Positions 21,315-22,490 of a DNA stretch of 22,490 nucleotides are shown here, in pieces (positions within the stretch are counted from its first letter, which is position 1; every line of letters starts with the position of its first letter). Origin of the DNA: Butyriboletus loyo (Eukaryota > Basidiomycota > Agaricomycetes > Boletales > Boletaceae); the NCBI GenBank assembly GCA_038093515.1, contig JBBPSI010000333.1:1-22490 (forward strand), read 5' to 3'. The notes beneath the pieces are model-generated. The model searched no databases and was not told the DNA's origin. It worked only from the letters and a program-made list of their open reading frames with translations. Position numbers and translations under genes: made by a program.

Positions 21315-21603
21315 TTGTAGTCTTTGAGTGTTCTCCGTCTTCTTGGGCAGACTTGGCGAGGGCAAGCTTCTCTTCAGTGGCTTGGAGTTCGTTGTCCAGA
21401 CGTGCGATCTGGACGTTGAGGGAGGTGATGGACTGCTCCTTCTCGAGGAGCTGTTGTTCGGCCAACTTGTTCTTGGCTTCTGCTTCTTCTGCACGGGTGA
21501 CGGCAGTATCAGCCTCGGCGCGGAGGGAGCTCAGTTTCTGAGCGAAGGAATGAGTAAGAGCAGGACGGAGGGGGGACGAGTTTACCTCTCTAATCTTTTC
21601 CAT
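21315..21603 (-). pseudogene. Tropomyosin 5' fragment, truncated
   Basis: An ATG at 21603 gives MEKIRE, a 48-nt intron (GTAAACTCG...CGCTCAG), then KLSSLRAEADTAVTRAEEAE and, further on, EDGEHSKTTNDRL. This heptad coiled coil with the conserved AEEAEAKNK and EDGE..KTTN blocks is the first half of fungal tropomyosin, which binds actin cables. Family similarity stops at about 21315, 80 bp before the start codon of the downstream RING gene, and no continuing exons exist beyond it. Fungal tropomyosins are about 160 aa, so roughly half the protein is missing. The frame stays open to about 20824, but only as an alternative frame of the RING gene. Either a rearrangement truncated the gene or this is a partial copy; transcription could run on into the RING gene. 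Confidence 0.72.
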
Positions 21604-21770
21604 CGTGTTCGTAGGCTGAGCTGGAGACGGTTTTGTTGATGGAGAAGAACGAGCGGCTGCGGTCGATGTTGGGACTGAACGCGATTAAATAGACGTGCTC
21701 GGTACTCGTGGGAAACAAGCCGACCTTGCCTTTTGTGATCATAGTATCCTTCAATTGCGGTCCTTGCAAG
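21604..21770. promoter_or_regulatory. Short divergent intergenic (shared promoter region)
   Basis: Only 167 bp separate the ATG of the tropomyosin fragment (minus) from the ATG of the next gene (plus), so the two start sites probably share a bidirectional promoter. No specific element is recognisable. If the tropomyosin promoter is still active, its transcript would lead into the RING gene. Confidence 0.45.
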
Positions 21771-22490
21771 ATGACTGCTCCGGTCGCGCAGGAGGGTGAG
21801 CACGAACGATCCCCGCTGGCGTCGTTGCTGATCTCTTTTATACCCCAGAGTTGCCCATCCTCGAGGCCGTGATAAAGTATGTACCCTCCCTTTTTGCCAT
21901 TCGTCTCCGCTATCTACCCTTACCCACCGCAGCATCCGGAACCGGCTCACTGCTCTCAAGAGAGATCGCGCCGATTTCATCAAGCCATCAGCGGTAAATG
22001 CCCTATACCAAGCCGTCGTCAAACAAGGTCCGTCCAACCATCCTCCCCCCTGACACTCTCGCCCACACCCAGATCAGTCACAAAACTGAACGATATTCGC
22101 GACGACAGCACCACCTACAACAATCGCTTAGACACCACCCTCGCGGATGTCTTCAGTCTCCTCTCCCTTTGCTATCTCACCCTCGGCCGCACGAAGGAAT
22201 GCCCTGCAGTGTATTCCCAATTAGCCTCCATGCGGGTTAGTGCGCATTGCCTCGCCGCCTTTCCGTTCCATCCTTGCGCACTTGTCCACTCCTGTTTCGA
22301 GTTCCCGCAGTTGCTCCTTTTCGACGCTCCTGTCACTGCCCAGTATTGATCATGTAAACACCTACTGATGCCATCCCTTCTTTGCTTCAGCAAATTATCA
22401 CCCACATGGAGGAATCAGGTCACTATAACGAATCCGATCTTGCCCCATTTCACCGGCGATTAGGAGAGTTACGCGCCATCGTCCAACACG
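21771..22490 (+). CDS. Conserved fungal protein of unrecognised function, 5' part
   Basis: Exons 21771-21795, 21849-21876, 21933-22027, 22078-22235 and 22391-22490 join in phase, and the last runs off the window. The protein begins MTAPVAQEELPILEAVI, continues IRNRLTALKRDRADFIKPSA, then TKLNDIRDDS, DVFSLLSLCYLTLGRTKECP and, in the last exon, HMEESGHYNESDLAPF. It looks helical and soluble, with no signal peptide or membrane helix in the part present. The motif pattern reminds me of a conserved fungal family, but I cannot name it or give it a function. In-phase splicing with good acceptors (for example CACCGCAG and TTGCTTCAG) makes the gene itself credible. A GTAAATG within exon 3 (21994) is not used, because the coding sense continues through it. 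Confidence 0.7.

Overview
The window is nuclear DNA from a filamentous basidiomycete, most likely an Agaricomycete. Genes are broken by many short (about 44-70 nt) GT-AG introns with CTAAY-type branch sites. Several families are typical of mushroom-forming fungi: a DUF6533 membrane protein, a fungal HNH-domain protein and a basidiomycete-style Zn2Cys6 finger. No tRNA, rRNA, CRISPR array or complete transposon was found by eye.

Left part (1 to about 8.25 kb) is gene-poor and full of decayed or chimeric genes. It holds: a minus-strand fragment joining the N-terminus of splicing factor Prp6 (PRP1_N) to half of a Zn2Cys6 finger; an HNH-domain pseudogene (plus); about 2.1 kb of low-complexity, pyrimidine-rich sequence without a convincing gene; a minus-strand DUF6533 multi-pass membrane protein gene; an aldo/keto reductase pseudogene (plus, four frameshifts); and a minus-strand roadblock/LC7 dynein light-chain-like gene that carries a nonsense codon in its first helix.

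Right part (about 8.7 to 22.5 kb) is compact and mostly intact. In order: a membrane-anchored M19 dipeptidase (plus, 11 exons, 453 aa by my splicing), a SCY1-like pseudokinase with HEAT-type repeats (plus, 14 exons, 859 aa), Mediator subunit Med12/Srb8 (plus, about 16 exons, about 1,561 aa), a convergent RING-finger protein with two SUMO-interaction-like motifs (minus, 4 exons, 301 aa), a tropomyosin 5' fragment (minus) cut off just upstream of the RING gene, and the 5' end of an unrecognised conserved gene (plus) that leaves the window.

The intact genes are housekeeping functions (peptide turnover, tRNA/COPI trafficking, transcription, ubiquitin signalling) and do not form a pathway or cluster. 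I did not find a coherent new biological system. The most notable points are the contrast between the decay zone and the intact zone, the Prp6/Zn2Cys6 chimera, the truncated tropomyosin abutting a candidate SUMO-targeted ubiquitin ligase, and a Med12 that seems to lack part of its conserved N-terminal region. All exon models were built by hand from splice signals and family resemblance; no searches were run.
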